Shown here: positions 8,959-16,905 of the stretch, in pieces
Position numbering within the stretch: the stretch's first letter is position 1
How the letters are laid out: each line of letters starts with the position of its first letter
Assembly: GCF_025947185.1 (NCBI RefSeq)
Contig: NZ_CP110001.1
Span: forward strand, 3,844,001 to 3,908,000
DNA length: 64,000 nt
DNA from: Flavobacterium sp. N2038
GTDB taxonomy: Bacteria; Bacteroidota; Bacteroidia; Flavobacteriales; Flavobacteriaceae
Direction of reading: 5' to 3'
Position numbers and translations under genes: made by a program
Notes under the pieces: model-generated
The model's database searches: none
What the model saw: the letters and a program-made list of their open reading frames with translations, nothing else
Told to the model about the DNA's origin: nothing

Positions 8959-9342
8959 ATGATAGAACGTATTATGAGAGAAAATGACATGTTAGAAAAA
9001 GAAGAGATTTTTTCTAAAGTATTACGAGCAGGAAGAAGAACTTATTTCTTTGATGTAAGAGCTACAAAAGCTGACGATTACTATATCACAATTACCGAAA
9101 GTAAAAAATTTACTGAGGAAGATGGTTCTTTTCATTTTAAAAAACACAAAATTTACTTATACAAAGAAGATTTTAGTGCTTTTGCCGAAATACTGGAAGA
9201 AATGACTTCATACGTTTTGAACCACAAAGGCGAAGAGGTAATTTCTGAAAGACATCAAAAAGATTTTAAAAAAGAATACGGTTCTGAGAAACCTGAAGGA
9301 CAAAGATCCAGCTTTACTGATATTGATTTTGACGATATTTAG
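8959..9342 (+). CDS. PUR-alpha-like nucleic-acid-binding protein (DUF3276)
   Basis: A 127-residue protein with the DUF3276/PUR core: EIFSKVLRAGRRTYFFDVRATKADDYYITITESKK, then FKKHKIYLYKEDFSAFAEILEEM, and an acidic tail ending DIDFDDI. PUR-domain proteins bind single-stranded DNA or RNA. The listed start is the first in-frame ATG; ATGs at 8974 and 8989 are close alternatives, and the conserved part begins near the third. It lies 54 bases after the ABC exporter on the same strand and is followed by a terminator. Confidence 0.85.
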   Translation: MIERIMRENDMLEKEEIFSKVLRAGRRTYFFDVRATKADDYYITITESKKFTEEDGSFHFKKHKIYLYKEDFSAFAEILEEMTSYVLNHKGEEVISERHQKDFKKEYGSEKPEGQRSSFTDIDFDDI

Positions 9343-9361
9343 TCCTAAATAACTTTTTAAA

Positions 9362-9402
9362 AAGTACGAGTCCAATTTGTTTTACATTTTGGACTTTTTT
9401 TA
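9362..9402 (+). terminator. Terminator after the DUF3276 gene
   Basis: Stem AGTCCAA / TTGGACT followed by seven T. Confidence 0.75.
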
Positions 9403-9466
9403 TATATTTAAATTCTATTAATTTTATAGAACTTTATAATAACCTTTTAAATAAAAATCCACGGCA

Positions 9467-10009
9467 ATGGACACTCAACTATTAATTTTACCCGGATTAG
9501 GAAATTCAGGAGATAAACACTGGCAAACCTTTTGGCATGAAAAATTCAAAAATTCAATTCGATTAGTTCAGGACAACTGGGATGAACCTGTTAAAGAAGA
9601 GTGGATTAATCGTTTAAGCGAAGAGATTTCAAAACTTGAAAACCCAACAATTTTAGTTGCACACAGTCTGGCAGTTTCTTTAGTTTTGCACTGGGCTGAA
9701 ACTAATTATAATCCAAATATTATTGGTGCATTATTAGTAGCTCCTGCCGATGTAGATTCACCTCAACATACTCCCGAAATTATTCGAAATTTTTCACCAA
9801 TGCCCCTTTATAAATTACCTTTTCCATCAATTGTAGTGGCCAGTGAAAATGATCCTTATGCTTCTTTCGAAAGAAAACAATATTTTGCTGAAAAATGGGG
9901 AAGTGATTTTGTAAACGTAGGTCAGCAGGGACACATTAATTCAGATTCTGATTTGAAGTATTGGGAAGAGGGACAAATAATCCTGCAGAAACTAATTGAA
10001 AATATATAA
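9467..10009 (+). CDS. RBBP9/YdeN-type serine hydrolase
   Basis: A 180-residue compact alpha/beta hydrolase. It begins with LLILPGLGNSGDKHWQTFW, the RBBP9/YdeN signature. The nucleophile is S67 in VAHSLAV, and the acid and base are likely in ASENDPYASFE and QQGHINSDS. It is cytoplasmic. The physiological substrate is unknown for most members. Single gene, no clear operon partner. Confidence 0.88.
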   Translation: MDTQLLILPGLGNSGDKHWQTFWHEKFKNSIRLVQDNWDEPVKEEWINRLSEEISKLENPTILVAHSLAVSLVLHWAETNYNPNIIGALLVAPADVDSPQHTPEIIRNFSPMPLYKLPFPSIVVASENDPYASFERKQYFAEKWGSDFVNVGQQGHINSDSDLKYWEEGQIILQKLIENI

Positions 10010-10023
10010 AAGAGATTAGTTCG

Positions 10024-10077
10024 TCAGCTTTTTACTATTCAGTCATTCAGCAAAAAATAACTGAGCAGTAAAAAGCT
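10024..10077. terminator. Bidirectional hairpin between convergent genes
   Basis: Arms CAGCTTTTTACT and AGTAAAAAGCTG form a 12-bp stem between the hydrolase and csaA, which face each other. Both strands carry a T-run inside an arm, so termination strength is uncertain. Confidence 0.5.
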
Positions 10078-10093
10078 GAACACTGAATATTAA

Positions 10094-10429
10094 TTATCCT
10101 ATTCTAAGCCCATTTGGTATTTTAAAATCGGGAGCGAGCAATATCACATCTCCCTCCTCGCCTACAGCGCCAAGAACAAGACATTCACTCATAAACTTTC
10201 CAATTTGTTTTTTGGGAAAATTCACGACTGCAACAATTTGTCTGTTAACTAAATCTTCTTTTGTATATCGCTTTGTAATTTGTGCCGATGATTTTCGAAT
10301 ACCAATTTCAGCTCCAAAATCAATCGTTAATTGAAACGCAGGTTTTCTTGCCTCAGGGAAATCATTCACTTCAATGATTGTTCCAACACGCATATCTGTT
10401 CTTTCAAATTCATTCCAGGTTAAATCCAT
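10094..10429 (-). CDS. csaA: CsaA-type tRNA-binding protein / export chaperone
   Basis: A 111-residue single OB-fold tRNA-binding domain (as in EMAP-II and the C-terminus of MetRS). The conserved blocks are FERTDMRVGTIIEVNDFPEARKPAFQLTIDFG, KSSAQITKRY and QIVAVVNFPKKQIGKFMSECLVLG. In Bacillus CsaA is a chaperone with affinity for SecA and preproteins; it also binds tRNA. Length and motifs fit the whole family length. Confidence 0.93.
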   Translation of the reverse strand: MDLTWNEFERTDMRVGTIIEVNDFPEARKPAFQLTIDFGAEIGIRKSSAQITKRYTKEDLVNRQIVAVVNFPKKQIGKFMSECLVLGAVGEEGDVILLAPDFKIPNGLRIG

Positions 10430-10453
10430 TATACTTTTTATATAGTTTATTTA

Positions 10454-10461
10454 CAAACCTA
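10454..10461 (-). promoter_or_regulatory. -7 box TAGGTTTG for csaA
   Basis: Minus-strand TAnnTTTG match, 24 bases before the csaA start. Confidence 0.5.
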
Positions 10462-10563
10462 TTAATTTTGTAATTAATAACATTAATTCTATAACCGCTT
10501 TTTACGTTCTGCATTTAATTTTACTATTCATTTTTTGAAACTAACTGTAAAAAAATATACCTA

Positions 10564-11457
10564 ATGGAAAATAGTGTAATAAATGATAACCCATCTCTTA
10601 GAGATTCTGATTTTAATATCCTTGAGCACAATACGGATAAATATATCGAAACAGCCCAAAATGTAAAACTTTATATAAAAGATTACGGAGAAGGAAAACC
10701 GGTAATCCTGATTCATGGATGGCCGCTTTCAAACGAAATGTGGGAATACCAAATTGAGTTTCTTGTACAGAACAATTTCAGGGTAATTGCTTATGATCGT
10801 CGTGGTTTTGGCAAATCATCACAACCCTGGAATGGCTATGATTACGATACTTTGACAGATGATTTAAGTGCAATTATAGAACAGCTTCAACTAGACAATG
10901 TAACTTTAGTAGGCTTCTCAATGGGTGGCGGTGAAGTTGTTCGTTACTTTAGCAGACATCAGGGAAAAGGCGTTGTCAAAGCAGTCTTAATTTCATCCAT
11001 TATTCCATTTTTATTAAAAACTGACGATAATCCTGAAGGACGTCCAAAAGAAAAAACTGAAATTACGGCAGCTTCCATTAAAGAAGACAGAATTGGCTTT
11101 TTGGATAATTTTGGTAAAATATTTTTTGGCATAAACATCGTTAACAAACCTTTGAGCACGCCTTTATTAGAATATTATCGAAATTTATGTTCTGTAGCTT
11201 CGCCAAGAGCAACATTGCAATGTGCAGAATCATTAAACACTACCGATTTTAGAGATGAGTTACACACCATTCAGGTTCCAACCTTAATAATTCATGGAAC
11301 CGACGATAAAAATGTTCCAATTGAGGTGAGTTCAGAAAAAACAGCGAAAGCCATAAAAAACAACACTTTCATTGTTTATGAAGGCGCACCACACGGGCTT
11401 TTTTATACTGAAAAAGATAAATTAAACAAAGATTTGCTTGAATTTTTGAATTCTTAA
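10564..11457 (+). CDS. Alpha/beta hydrolase, non-haem chloroperoxidase-like
   Basis: A 297-residue hydrolase of the cofactor-free haloperoxidase/esterase group. Evidence: oxyanion motif HGWPLSNEMW (51-60), YDRRGFGKSSQPW, nucleophile S119 in GFSMGGGEVVRY, the acid in HGTDDKNVP and the base in GAPHGLFYTEKD. About 30 extra residues precede the core and no signal peptide is seen. Members are mostly esterases or perhydrolases; true halogenation in vivo is doubtful. Confidence 0.85.
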   Translation: MENSVINDNPSLRDSDFNILEHNTDKYIETAQNVKLYIKDYGEGKPVILIHGWPLSNEMWEYQIEFLVQNNFRVIAYDRRGFGKSSQPWNGYDYDTLTDDLSAIIEQLQLDNVTLVGFSMGGGEVVRYFSRHQGKGVVKAVLISSIIPFLLKTDDNPEGRPKEKTEITAASIKEDRIGFLDNFGKIFFGINIVNKPLSTPLLEYYRNLCSVASPRATLQCAESLNTTDFRDELHTIQVPTLIIHGTDDKNVPIEVSSEKTAKAIKNNTFIVYEGAPHGLFYTEKDKLNKDLLEFLNS

Positions 11458-11463
11458 AATAAG

Positions 11464-11616
11464 TTTAACCACAGATTAAAAGAATTAAAAGGATTTCTTT
11501 TGACTGCTAAAAGAAATAATCTGCAGAATCTGCGTGAGCTTTTTTTAACGCATTTATAAATCTTTTCAATCTGTGTCCTGAGCGATAGCGAACAGGCGAA
11601 GCAAATCTGTGGCTAA
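11464..11616. repeat. Long imperfect palindrome with CACAGATT arms
   Basis: Arms ACCACAGATT (11468-11477) and AATCTGTGG (11604-11612) bracket about 125 bases holding AATCTGCAGAATCTGCG and the 25-base repeat at 11580-11604. Related arms occur at 51926-51990 and 63922 onward. It follows the hydrolase stop and may act as a terminator. Confidence 0.6.
11580..11604 (+). repeat. 25-base interspersed repeat, copy 1 of 3
   Basis: The sequence beginning GAGCGATAGCGAACAGG and ending GCGAAGCAA is identical at 62265-62289 and 63970-63994, all in the same orientation and all intergenic. Confidence 0.8.
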
Positions 11617-11692
11617 AAAAAGAATTCTTTCTTGTAATCTTTTATTTGCAGAAATTTAAAGCTATTTTTGATCCAATTAATTATCTGTAAAA

Positions 11693-12247
11693 ATGGCACG
11701 AACTCCTTCAAATATGATTCCGCTTGGAACAATTGCTCCCGAATTTTATTTAAAAGATACGAATTCGAATAATACATATTCGTTTGAAGATTTAAAAGGT
11801 TCAAAAGGAACACTTGTTATTTTTATGTGCAATCACTGTCCTTTTGTACTTCATGTTATTACAGAAATCGTGATGATTGCAAATGATTATCGTGTTCAGG
11901 GACTTGGTATCGTTGCGATTTCCAGCAACGATGTTGAGAAATATCCTGAAGATTCACCGGAAATGATGACCGAATTTGCATTTAAAAACAAAATAGATTT
12001 CCCTTATTTGTTTGATGAAACGCAAGAAATTGCAAAAGCTTATGAGGCAGCCTGCACACCGGATTTCTTTTTATTTGATAATCAGGACAGATTATTTTAC
12101 AGAGGGCAACTAGACGATTCAAGGCCGGGAAACGGAATTCCGTTAAGCGGAAATGACTTAAGAAGTGCCATCGATGCTTTAATTTACAACCGAACTTTAA
12201 GCGAAATCCAGAAGCCAAGTATTGGCTGTAATATTAAATGGAAATAA
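11693..12247 (+). CDS. Thioredoxin-fold (AhpC/TSA-type) protein
   Basis: A 184-residue redoxin. IPLGTIAPEFYLKDTNSNNTYSFEDLKGSKGTLVIF leads to an exposed CXXC, C46-N-H-C49, followed by Pro. It ends with the family-typical SIGCNIKWK. No signal peptide is seen, so a cytoplasmic disulfide reductase or peroxiredoxin-like role is likely; the partner is unknown. Confidence 0.87.
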   Translation: MARTPSNMIPLGTIAPEFYLKDTNSNNTYSFEDLKGSKGTLVIFMCNHCPFVLHVITEIVMIANDYRVQGLGIVAISSNDVEKYPEDSPEMMTEFAFKNKIDFPYLFDETQEIAKAYEAACTPDFFLFDNQDRLFYRGQLDDSRPGNGIPLSGNDLRSAIDALIYNRTLSEIQKPSIGCNIKWK

Positions 12248-12249
12248 AG

Positions 12250-12283
12250 TTTGTAAGCAATCAGAAAAGTTTTACTATCTTTG
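12250..12283 (+). promoter_or_regulatory. Full Bacteroidota promoter with no conventional gene behind it
   Basis: -33 TTTG (12250-12253), a 22-base spacer and -7 TATCTTTG (12276-12283). The -33 overlaps the last bases around the redoxin stop region. Transcription would begin near 12290, over 350 bases before the next conventional gene. Confidence 0.65.
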
Positions 12284-12289
12284 CAAATC

Positions 12290-12580
12290 AAATTAAAATT
12301 ACTCATTGTGAGCACTATAACAATATTTACAGTTTCTTTATTGCTGTTTTCTTTTACAAGAAAGCCGCTTTGTGCTGTATTTATCTCACATAGTAAGGCC
12401 TTTATTAATTAGGCCTCCGTCTATTTCATTTCTTCTTTCAGGCGGAGGATTTACATCAATTTAAACATTCTTTTATTTGACAAAAATCAATTTGGTCAGA
12501 TATTTTTTTGTTTTTCCCATTTAAAAGCATTTAAAAAAACTGCCTTCATTTGAAGCCTGAAACAGTTTGCAATGCTAAAT
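12290..12580 (+). ncRNA. Candidate structured RNA or long leader (novel, unproven)
   Basis: The interval downstream of the promoter holds several possible helices: TGTGAG (12307-12312) with CTCACA (near 12385), CCTCCG with CGGAGG (about 12414-12448), and a nested hairpin at 12527-12575 (GCATT/AATGC, AAACTG/CAGTTT, CTTC/GAAG). A 34-codon ORF (GTG at 12308 to TAG at 12412) overlaps the first half; its peptide is hydrophobic then basic. No T-run terminator follows, so it may be the leader of the GreA/GreB-type gene. I do not recognise it as a known RNA family. Confidence 0.35.
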
Positions 12581-12643
12581 ACAAAAGAAGAAAATTCATT
12601 CAAATAAATACCTTATAAACAAATACAATAAATTCAAATAGAT

Positions 12644-13039
12644 ATGAATCCAACACCCACTTTCTGTAAATCAGATTATCAATTTCTAAGAGAATTGATT
12701 TTAAAAAGTAAAAATTCTACAAATACTAAAGAAGCAAACCAGCTTTCGCAGGAATTAGATCGCGCTGTAATCAGTAAAGAAAGCGAGCTTGACCATTCTG
12801 TTATCAGAATCAATTCTGTGGTAACTATTGAAGATGTCAAGGCGCAGAAGCAAATGAAAATTCAAATTGTTTTACCATCGTCTGCAGATTTAAAACAATC
12901 TAAAATTTCAATTTTAGCACCTTTAAGTGTTGCGATTATTGGTTTTAAAGAAAATGATGAAGTTGATTGGGAATTACCTGCCGGCATCAAGACTTTAAAA
13001 ATAATAGCAGTAGACAATTCGGCTGTACATCATTCTTAA
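12644..13039 (+). CDS. GreA/GreB-family (Rnk-like) transcription factor
   Basis: A 131-residue protein with a short N-terminal helical part (residues 10-50) and a C-terminal GreA/GreB FKBP-like domain (VIRINSVVTIEDVKAQKQMKIQIVLPSSADLKQSKISILAPLSVAIIGFKENDEVDWELPAG). The long N-terminal coiled coil of true GreA is too short here. It therefore resembles Rnk-type proteins that bind RNA polymerase without full cleavage activity. Function in Bacteroidota is unverified. Upstream lies the unusual 12.25-12.64 kb leader. Confidence 0.82.
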   Translation: MNPTPTFCKSDYQFLRELILKSKNSTNTKEANQLSQELDRAVISKESELDHSVIRINSVVTIEDVKAQKQMKIQIVLPSSADLKQSKISILAPLSVAIIGFKENDEVDWELPAGIKTLKIIAVDNSAVHHS

Positions 13040-13045
13040 CTTTTT

Positions 13046-13077
13046 TAAACACCTCATATTGTGAAGGTGTTTTTTTA
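13046..13077 (+). terminator. Terminator after the GreA/GreB-like gene
   Basis: Stem AACACCT / AGGTGTT followed by seven T. Confidence 0.85.
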
Positions 13078-13091
13078 TATCTGTCTGAAAA

Positions 13092-13126
13092 CAAAAAAAC
13101 TATTCAATAAAAATTACTGAATAGTT
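13092..13126 (-). terminator. Terminator after the cytochrome c lipoprotein
   Basis: Minus-strand stem AACTATTCA / TGAATAGTT followed by T7. Confidence 0.8.
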
Positions 13127-13153
13127 TCGTTATCTTCTTCAAAACGCCAATTA

Positions 13154-13471
13154 TTACAATTGCGAATGAATATAATTCGTTATTGAAGCCATACTAGGAT
13201 CATCCAACTTCGCTTTTTTCTGCATACGAACTAAAATTGGCTGCCACTCTTCTTTTGTAAATTTTGCAGGCTCATACAGTTTATGACATCTTGCACAACT
13301 GTTTTCGTATAAGTTTTTACCTTCTGCCAATTCCGGCGTTAATTCTGTTGCCTTTGTAGTTTCTATCACGGCAGGTGTAGCCGGCGTTAACGGAGCAGCA
13401 GGCACTTTTTTAGTACCACACGATACCAAAAGTAATGTTGCTACAGCGAGAGTTAAAATTTTTGTTTTCAT
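13154..13471 (-). CDS. Small c-type cytochrome lipoprotein
   Basis: A 105-residue protein. The signal peptide ends in the lipobox LLVSC (C18), so it is lipid-anchored in the envelope. A Pro/Ala/Thr linker follows, then one haem-attachment motif C59-A-R-C62-H63. Met residues in the C-terminal half (RMQKKAKLDDPSM) are possible axial ligands. It is probably an electron carrier; its partners are not visible here. Confidence 0.82.
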   Translation of the reverse strand: MKTKILTLAVATLLLVSCGTKKVPAAPLTPATPAVIETTKATELTPELAEGKNLYENSCARCHKLYEPAKFTKEEWQPILVRMQKKAKLDDPSMASITNYIHSQL

Positions 13472-13500
13472 TATCCTGGATAGTTTTATTTTAAGTAAAT

Positions 13501-13535
13501 ATAAAAAAATCCCATACGCCGTGGCATATGGGATT
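13501..13535 (-). terminator. Terminator after the cyclophilin-FKBP gene
   Basis: Minus-strand stem AATCCCATA / TATGGGATT followed by seven T. Confidence 0.8.
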
Positions 13536-13570
13536 ATTATTTAAAACAATACTAAATTGCTTGTATATTC

Positions 13571-14503
13571 TTATTTAACGTCCATTAATTCAACGTCAAA
13601 AATCAAAGTTGCGTTTGGTGGAATAACTCCTCCTGCACCTGATGGTCCATATCCTAAATCAGAAGGAATTACAAAACGAGCTTTGTCTCCAACTTGCAAT
13701 AAAGCGATACCTTCATCCCATCCTTCGATAACTTGTCCTTGACCTAATCTAAATTCGATTGGTTTTTTTCTTGGGTAAGAAGAATCAAAAACTTTTCCGT
13801 TTTCTAAAGAACCTTCGTAATGAACAGAAACTGTTTTTCCTGCTTCAGCTCTTTTTCCATCTCCTTTTTGGATCATTTTATAACGTAAACCACTTTCAGT
13901 TTTATCAAAACCAGCTGCCAATTGCTCCATTTTTGCTTCAGATTCTGCTTTTAAAGCTGCATCTCTTTTAAGACGAGCACCTTTTAAAGCGATAAAAGCT
14001 TCAATAGCGTTAAATTTTTCAGCTTCTTCTCCAACTCTGATGATCTCTACAGATTCAAGACCGTCACCTTGAGCAACAGCATCAACTACATCCTGACCTT
14101 CGATTACGTGACCAAAAACAGTATGTTTTCCGTCTAACCAAGAAGTTGGAACGTGAGTAATGTAAAATTGAGAACCATTACTTGCAGGTCCTGAATTAGC
14201 CATTGCTAAAACTCCCGGACGATCGTGTTTTAAACTTGGGTGAAATTCATCATCAAATTTATATCCAGGATCTCCAGTTCCAGTTCCTTTTGGACAACCA
14301 CCTTGAATCATAAAATCTGGAATTACTCTGTGAAAAGTTAATCCGTCATAAAATTTATTTCCCTGCGGTTTTACTTTATTTTCCATATTTCCTTCTGCAA
14401 GAGCTACAAAGTTTCCTACAGTTCCAGGAGTTAAATCATGTGTCAATTTTACTAAAATCGAACCTTTGCTAGTGTTAAATTTAGCGTATATTCCGTTTTC
14501 CAT
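13571..14503 (-). CDS. Dual-domain peptidyl-prolyl isomerase: cyclophilin fused to FKBP
   Basis: A 310-residue protein that joins two unrelated prolyl-isomerase folds. Residues 1 to about 165 are a cyclophilin with the active-site set R59, F64, M65 and Q67 (spaced as R55, F60, M61, Q63 in human CypA) plus GSQFYIT and SWLDGKHTVFGHV. A Lys/Ala/Glu-rich helical linker covers about 165-200. Residues from about 203 to 310 form an FKBP with VHYEG, VFDSSY, VIEGWDEGI and the YGPSG/IPPNATLIF end. No signal peptide, so it is cytoplasmic. It should assist folding; both sites look intact. Confidence 0.92.
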   Translation of the reverse strand: MENGIYAKFNTSKGSILVKLTHDLTPGTVGNFVALAEGNMENKVKPQGNKFYDGLTFHRVIPDFMIQGGCPKGTGTGDPGYKFDDEFHPSLKHDRPGVLAMANSGPASNGSQFYITHVPTSWLDGKHTVFGHVIEGQDVVDAVAQGDGLESVEIIRVGEEAEKFNAIEAFIALKGARLKRDAALKAESEAKMEQLAAGFDKTESGLRYKMIQKGDGKRAEAGKTVSVHYEGSLENGKVFDSSYPRKKPIEFRLGQGQVIEGWDEGIALLQVGDKARFVIPSDLGYGPSGAGGVIPPNATLIFDVELMDVK

Positions 14504-14526
14504 TGTTCTTATTTTTTATTTGAATG

Positions 14527-14534
14527 CAAATTTA
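14527..14534 (-). promoter_or_regulatory. -7 box TAAATTTG for the cyclophilin-FKBP gene
   Basis: Minus-strand TAnnTTTG match, 23 bases before the start codon. Confidence 0.5.
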
Positions 14535-14570
14535 CAAATTAATTTTTTATCAATTTATGCTTTCTATTTT

Positions 14571-15743
14571 TTAGTCCCGACGTTTCGAAGTTGATTTATA
14601 AGTAAGTCCGTAAACTGTTAATGCCAATAGGGATAAAACCATACAACCAATAGCAACTGCGTGCCATCCGCCCAGATTCCACAGAAACAATCCGTATGCA
14701 GATCCGGCTGCTGTTCCTAAAAAACTGAACGACATAAATACGGTATTTAATCTGTTTCTGGCTTCAGGTAATAACGAATAAACTCTTGTTTGGTTTGAAA
14801 TGTGAACGCCCTGAATTCCAATATCAATAAATACAATTCCGATTGCAATTCCGATTACACTTTCTACTGAAAAATAAAAAACCAAAAAACTTATCAATAT
14901 CAATAAACAACCATAACCAACAGCAATTCTTGAATTTCCTTTATCTCCAATTTTACCAACCAATGGCGCCGCTAAAGCTCCGGAAGCACCTACAATTCCG
15001 AATAAACCAATTGTTGCGCTGTTAAAATGAAATGGTTCACCTGAAAGCAATAAAACCATTGTTGTCCAGAAAGCTCCAAACTGAGCGAAACTGAAAACAT
15101 TGATGGCTGTAGCTTCACGCAAAACTGGTTGTGTTTTTATAAGAGTAAACAAAGATTGAATCAATTGACCATAAGTTCCCTGAAACTGAGGTTTGTTTAC
15201 CGGGAATTTACCCTGAATTACAAAAAAGATCAGAAGACAAATTCCGGCTGCGATATAAAACATGGATCTCCAGCCTAACATCTGACCAATAAAACCGCTT
15301 AAAGTTCTGGAAAGTAAGATACCAACCAATAAACCACTCATAATGGTTCCAATTACCTTTCCGCGCTGCTCCTGCGTACTAAGCGAAGCCGCCAAAGGCA
15401 AAATAAGCTGTGGCACAATTGATGTGATTCCTATTAACAAAGAAGCTATTTGCAGAATCAAAAAACTTTTTGCCGTTGCTGCAATTAACAATGCAATAAC
15501 CGAGGCAAAAGTGGTCATTAAAATTTGTTTCTTTCGTTCAATTTTATCACCAAGCGGCACCATAAAAAACAAACCAATCGCATAACCTGCCTGAGTTAAA
15601 TAGGTTATCTTTCCGGCGCTGGCTTCTGGAATTTTAAATTCGTTGGCAATTAAAACAATCAAAGGCTGGCAGTAATAAAGATTTGCAACTATAAGACCAG
15701 TGCAAACTGCCATAAAGAGTACATTAGTTTTAGATAAATTCAT
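14571..15743 (-). CDS. MFS transporter
   Basis: A 390-residue major facilitator with about 12 membrane helices. The loop 2-3 motif is GDKIERKK, and the N-terminal NLYYCQPLIVLIANEF resembles the YgaY/chloramphenicol-resistance-type drug:H+ antiporters. The substrate is unknown; small-molecule efflux is the usual role. Monocistronic on the minus strand. Confidence 0.85.
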   Translation of the reverse strand: MNLSKTNVLFMAVCTGLIVANLYYCQPLIVLIANEFKIPEASAGKITYLTQAGYAIGLFFMVPLGDKIERKKQILMTTFASVIALLIAATAKSFLILQIASLLIGITSIVPQLILPLAASLSTQEQRGKVIGTIMSGLLVGILLSRTLSGFIGQMLGWRSMFYIAAGICLLIFFVIQGKFPVNKPQFQGTYGQLIQSLFTLIKTQPVLREATAINVFSFAQFGAFWTTMVLLLSGEPFHFNSATIGLFGIVGASGALAAPLVGKIGDKGNSRIAVGYGCLLILISFLVFYFSVESVIGIAIGIVFIDIGIQGVHISNQTRVYSLLPEARNRLNTVFMSFSFLGTAAGSAYGLFLWNLGGWHAVAIGCMVLSLLALTVYGLTYKSTSKRRD

Positions 15744-15747
15744 TTTG

Positions 15748-15755
15748 CAAAAATA
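15748..15755 (-). promoter_or_regulatory. -7 box TATTTTTG almost touching the MFS start codon
   Basis: Minus-strand TAnnTTTG match only 4 bases before the ATG (15741-15743). If used, the transcript would be leaderless. Confidence 0.4.
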
Positions 15756-15893
15756 CCATCAATATTTAATCTGAACTTATAATTAAAGTTATTTTTTTTA
15801 TAAAATCTGCGTTATCTGTATACTAAAAATTGACGCCGATTAAACGGATTCGCTATTGCGAAAACGCGGATACTCACTGATTTTCTTTATCGC

Positions 15894-16235
15894 TTATTTC
15901 AAAAAATCTTCTCTTGCCGGGCTAAAAACATCTGTAAGCATTCCGCTCTCTAAACATACAACCCCATGAACTGCATGAGGCGGAATATAGAAACTATCTC
16001 CTTCTTTTAAAGTCTGAGTAATACCACTAATTGTAACGTCAAATTTGCCGCTTGCTATATAAGTCACCTGTGAATGATAATGATCGTGCAAAACTCCAAT
16101 TCCGCCCTTTTCAAAATGTACATTAACCAACATTACCCTGTCATCAAAAGCCAGAATTTTTCGTTTAATTCCTTCTCCTACAACTTCCCACTCTATTTCA
16201 TCGCCTTTTATAAACTCTTTACTTGTTGCCTGCAT
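15894..16235 (-). CDS. KdgF-like single cupin protein
   Basis: A 113-residue one-domain cupin. Motif 1 has HDHYHSQVTYIASGKFDVTI and motif 2 has EGDSFYIPPHAVHGV, giving the His/Glu metal site. The layout resembles KdgF, which linearises unsaturated uronates from pectin or alginate. No uronate genes are near, so the substrate is open. Confidence 0.75.
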   Translation of the reverse strand: MQATSKEFIKGDEIEWEVVGEGIKRKILAFDDRVMLVNVHFEKGGIGVLHDHYHSQVTYIASGKFDVTISGITQTLKEGDSFYIPPHAVHGVVCLESGMLTDVFSPAREDFLK

Positions 16236-16295
16236 CTTTTTTTTAATTTAATTCTTAATCTAATAAACACCAAAAGTCACTTTCCTTTTTAAATT

Positions 16296-16889
16296 TTAGT
16301 TTCCTTTATTTGTTATGGCTTTTTGTCCGCTTATGACCATTTTTATACCATAACTAATAGTTGAAATCGCACAACATATACTTACAATTGCATTGGCTAT
16401 ATTTACAGTTGTAACTTTTTGAATTATCATATAAAGCCCTATAATTGCCACTGCCGAAGTCCAGATTCCCATATAATAATCGAACTTTCTTTTGAATATT
16501 TTTCCTAACGGAAAAAAGTGCAATCCAACAATTAATGCAAAAAACGGAATAAACAATTCGTTATGATTTATGTTTACTAAAATATTTTTTGCCAAAAAGA
16601 TTCCTAACCCTTCCAAGCCAAAAATTAACAAAAATCTTTTATCCTTTTTCTCTTCTTCCTGAGTTTTAATTTCAACATCAGAATCCGGAAGTGCTTTATG
16701 AAATTTAGAAAAACGAACATAGAAAAACACAAACCCTAAAATGACAAAACCAATAAACAATCCGACAATTCTGTTATCTCTATTTTCCAAATAATACTCC
16801 GCAATCAATGTCCATATTGCTGTGTTTATAATCATAAAAAACAATCCTCCGATTGCTTTTTCAAGGTCTTTTTTTGTATCTAATTTCAT
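16296..16889 (-). CDS. Multi-pass membrane protein of unknown function
   Basis: A 197-residue protein with about six hydrophobic segments (roughly residues 14-30, 42-58, 88-104, 111-125, 138-157 and 162-186) and a charged loop at 68-84 (EIKTQEEEKKDKR). The HFFPLGKIFKRKFDYYMGIW block between helices is reminiscent of small uncharacterised membrane families, but I cannot assign one. It lies 16 bases downstream of the archaemetzincin gene and may share its transcript. Confidence 0.65.
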   Translation of the reverse strand: MKLDTKKDLEKAIGGLFFMIINTAIWTLIAEYYLENRDNRIVGLFIGFVILGFVFFYVRFSKFHKALPDSDVEIKTQEEEKKDKRFLLIFGLEGLGIFLAKNILVNINHNELFIPFFALIVGLHFFPLGKIFKRKFDYYMGIWTSAVAIIGLYMIIQKVTTVNIANAIVSICCAISTISYGIKMVISGQKAITNKGN

Positions 16890-16905
16890 TTTTTGTTTTT
16901 TTTTA

